64,000 nt of DNA from contig NC_134367.1 of the NCBI RefSeq assembly GCF_035582795.1, positions 106,874,062-106,938,061 of the forward strand, given 5' to 3'. A program made the position numbers and the translations under genes. Shown piece by piece: positions 61,021 through 64,000 of this stretch. Source of the stretch: Mycteria americana (lineage: Eukaryota; Chordata; Aves; Ciconiiformes; Ciconiidae). Below the pieces are notes generated by a model that ran no database searches, had not been told where the DNA came from, and worked only from the letters and a program-made list of their open reading frames with translations. How positions within the stretch are numbered: position 1 is the first letter of the stretch; every line of letters begins with the position of its first letter.

Positions 61021-63350
61021 ACAGAAACGAACAAAGGCTGGAAGAAGAGGTCTATAAAAAGCGTTAAGTGACTGTGTGCATGCAGGAGACGGACGCAGTC
61101 AATTCACGCATCGGCCCCAGAGCACAGCCCAGAGAAACTCCAACATAACCCAGGCTGCTTTAAGCTTGCGTGAACTGGACCCACCAAAACGGACGATGCC
61201 TCTACAGTCCCAAAGTGAAATGAATCCAAATGTGGGGACTCCCCCTCCACAAAACTGAGCAGGAGTAGAGCTGGTTGAAAAATGGAGGCTTTTCAGCAGA
61301 AAATATTGAGAAAATAGAGTTATTTTTTAAAGTGTTTCCAAGAAACTGTATTCCAGCCCCCTTGTATAGAACAGGAATCCAGAGATTTGCTCTGAAGATA
61401 GAGTGCTGAATTCATTGACCACAAACATTTGATGTGTGCAACTTTAATTACGACTTTCCAAAATAAAAAGAAGTGCCTGAAAATTCCAGGAAAATAATTT
61501 GTTCTTTTCTCTCTTATCACTTTCAAACATAACCCATACCTCAGTTTCTTTCTGTGTTTGCCCCTACCACAATATCATGTCACTGCACTTTTTTCCTACT
61601 CCTTTTGTAGCCATTTCTCCCTCCCAATGAAATGGGTAATTCACAAGTAGTGCTCCGCTGCAGGGAGGCCAAAATGCCCAACTTTCTCATGAATGCTGTC
61701 CTCACTTGACCTAAAGGTTTAATTGGTGTAGATATTTAAATATAATCCAGTATGAGCATAATATGGGTAGTAATTAGTCTCGTGTTTGAAGGAAGGATTA
61801 TATGCCCCTGGCTCTTTCCTTGCGTTTGTCCCTCTAGCAATGAAAAGTGGCACAGAGCTATTCCCATTACTGTATATCCAAGCTCGGGAGAACTCTAACA
61901 GAAGCACAAGATAAATGCATTTCTGCTATTATTTTATACTTAAAGACTGTTAACGGCACAGGCAAACACAGTGCCAAAGGTGCTCTAGAGGCAAGGACAT
62001 CCGACTTCAAACTATTTTTGTACTTAGCATTTCAATCCAAAACTGAAGGCTATGATGTGCATTCTGACGAAATGTACACTTGACCTACTAATTATGAAAG
62101 TTATCGCAGGATATGCTGCTCACTAATAGGAAATAGTAAATAACCGTATCAACGCAAAACTGTTTCCTGTACTGCTAATCGCACAAAAGAAACTCTTTCC
62201 AGTTAAAGGAAATGATCTATTCAAGGAGCATTAACATTTCTGGTCTAATTGATAAAATGATTAACTGAGTGGGGTCAGGAAATGAAGTCCCTGTCCCTTG
62301 GAGGGACAGGGAAATGGGCTGTAGAGATGCTTCTGAGGTGGAGTTCTCACACTACGGGTGACCAAGCCTAATGAGCAGGATTTCCTCGGTGACCTGGCAG
62401 AGATCGGGAGGAACCTGCAGAAATGCTGAATAGGTTCTGACATTAAAATACGGATAGAGAGGAAAAATGTATTAAAACAAGCTCGTGAATGGGAATCATC
62501 ATGGAATTAGCATGCAACATCTTTAAAATTCCCGAGAAGAATAAAAGCATTTTGAGGAGATAATTTGAAAGAAGACGACTCTCTGGATCAAAATTAGCTC
62601 TAGATGAAAACACATACAGTTGTTGGTGTAGCAAAGAACAGAAATTGGCGTAACTTTTTCTGCTCCAACAAAACTTCCAGAGGCTTGGAGTAGCTGAGCT
62701 GTCAAATTCCCCAGGGTTGTAGAGTGTGGAAGGAAATGGCCAAGAAGATCTGCCAAGGAATGAATCCATCACTATTGCCCATTCCCCATACTCCCTGTTC
62801 TCACATCACAAGTCATTGGAGAATGGCTTGCTGTACATTTTATTTCAGCCAGTTCCCATGTGAGTGGATAAAATGATCTGGTTTTCCAGTGATGCTTCCA
62901 GGTTTTTGAGGAGTTGTACTGAAATCAGGATATTGTCCTGCAGAGTTTGGGAAGGAGGCTGGAAGGAAGAGAATAAAGGGTAAGCTCCCGCCAACCAAAA
63001 ACGTGGGCCCCCAACTCATTATTTCCTATGTTCCTTCGTTCGTTGTTCATCCAGTCTATCATCCCACTGTGTCACCCTGTGACATGTGTTTCAGATCCCA
63101 TCCCTTCCAGATCTAAACTTTTTTTCACCCTTCTTCTATTTCTTTCTACCCTGTCTTTCTTCCAGCAAATAGCCACCCTACATGGGCTGAGCAAATGCAC
63201 TCACACTGAGTGTCCTTAGAAAGGCTTCCAGAGTTGGCTTCCAAACTCTGATCACCCTCCCAGCCCAGAATTGATGTTGAAAGACTTGCATAAATACACA
63301 CCCTGCGTCTGTTCCCCTGTTCTGTTCTTCATCCTGGTGTGAATTAGGGA
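61021..63350. other. Unique non-coding sequence
   Basis: A 109-codon and a 77-codon minus-strand frame overlap at 62443-62772, with no domain. No gene or element recognised. Confidence 0.55.
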
Positions 63351-63354
63351 AAGC

Positions 63355-63394
63355 TCTACTAACATTACTAACATTCTACTAACATTTCTAACAG
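63355..63394. repeat. Two-copy 20-bp tandem repeat
   Basis: tctactaacattactaacat is followed directly by tctactaacatttctaacag. Confidence 0.9.
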
Positions 63395-64000
63395 TTACAC
63401 TGCTAGAAAAATGACATGGGTGAGCGGAGAATCAGGCCCATCCATTTTCTTCTTTCCAAATGAAATGATGTAATTTGTTTGCCTTCTTAAAATGAAATGG
63501 TCTTTCAAAGGTTTTTTTTTCCACTGGGTATCACACGGGTCTTCCATTAATAATAATAGCTACAAGAACAGACTAATTAAAGCACACGGTCTCCTTAGGT
63601 TTTTTTTTTATTATTGCTCTCAACATTCACTGTTGAGAGAAATGTGAATAGCAGGCAAATAACTCAAAATATTACTTCACAAAGATTGATTCAAGTTGCT
63701 GCTCAGAAGACACTGCACCATATGGAAAATGTAACTGAGTAGCTGACAATTTTGTTTAGTTTAAACAAGGGTAGGTAAGATCTGATAATGCATGGGATCA
63801 TTTTGGCACATAGTACAGCTCTCCCAGACCCATTGCATTATGCCTATCATCAAGTTAGTTCATCTAACAGCACAAAGTGGAACACCCTGACCTTCTTATC
63901 CCTGTTAATCACTTTTAAGTAAATAATACCTCTTTGGAGAATAGTGATTCATATGCTGCAACCAAAGATACGGTCAAGCTGTGAACTGGTCTTCCTGCAA
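63395..64000. other. Unique non-coding sequence to the window end
   Basis: T-runs at about 63511 and 63601. Nothing else recognised. Confidence 0.5.

Overview
This window looks like nuclear, non-coding DNA from an amniote, most likely a bird. The evidence is AT-rich sequence with no operon-like gene packing, decayed fragments of CR1-type LINEs and MIR-type SINEs, several ancient palindromic mini-elements with the 'TCCATTGAAGTCAA'-like core often seen in bird, turtle and crocodilian DNA, and low overall repeat density. There are no Alu, B1 or L1 signatures. A turtle or crocodilian is the main alternative. The family names come from recalled consensus patterns, not from a database search.

I find no protein-coding gene, rRNA, tRNA or CRISPR array that the sequence supports. 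The longest open frame is 166 codons (51821-52321, minus strand). That is roughly what chance alone gives in 64 kb of about 40% GC DNA read in six frames, and none of the longer frames shows a recognisable domain. The window is best read as intergenic sequence or a very long intron.

Layout. 1-11 kb: featureless apart from a MIR scrap and a long TTCC microsatellite at 3.7 kb. 11-16.2 kb: a cluster of old elements (palindromic element, MIR, second palindromic element, minus-strand CR1) and a tandem CACGTG pair at 14.1 kb. 16-32 kb: mostly unique sequence with a CR1 scrap at 21.1 kb, G14 and T21 runs at 21.6 kb, a small CpG-dense patch at 29.7 kb and a plus-strand CR1 3' end at 31.6 kb. 34-37 kb: two diverged copies of one unnamed repeat and a recent 157-bp tandem duplication. 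42.9-43.3 kb: a CpG-dense patch just downstream of a TATA-like box. 49-54.7 kb: an inverted copy of a palindromic element, a moderately CpG-rich stretch and a MIR tail. 57.6-61 kb: the most structured part, with a MIR split by a younger insertion at 58.1-58.3 kb, a GC-rich island at 59.4-60.06 kb, and two stretches (60.06-60.56 and 60.76-61.02 kb) whose texture resembles conserved enhancers.

No genes work together here that I can see. If the window has a function, it is most likely regulatory. The strongest leads are the tandem E-box, the CpG-dense patches, the 59.4-61.0 kb block and the nested-repeat and duplication structures. I found no convincing undescribed biological system.
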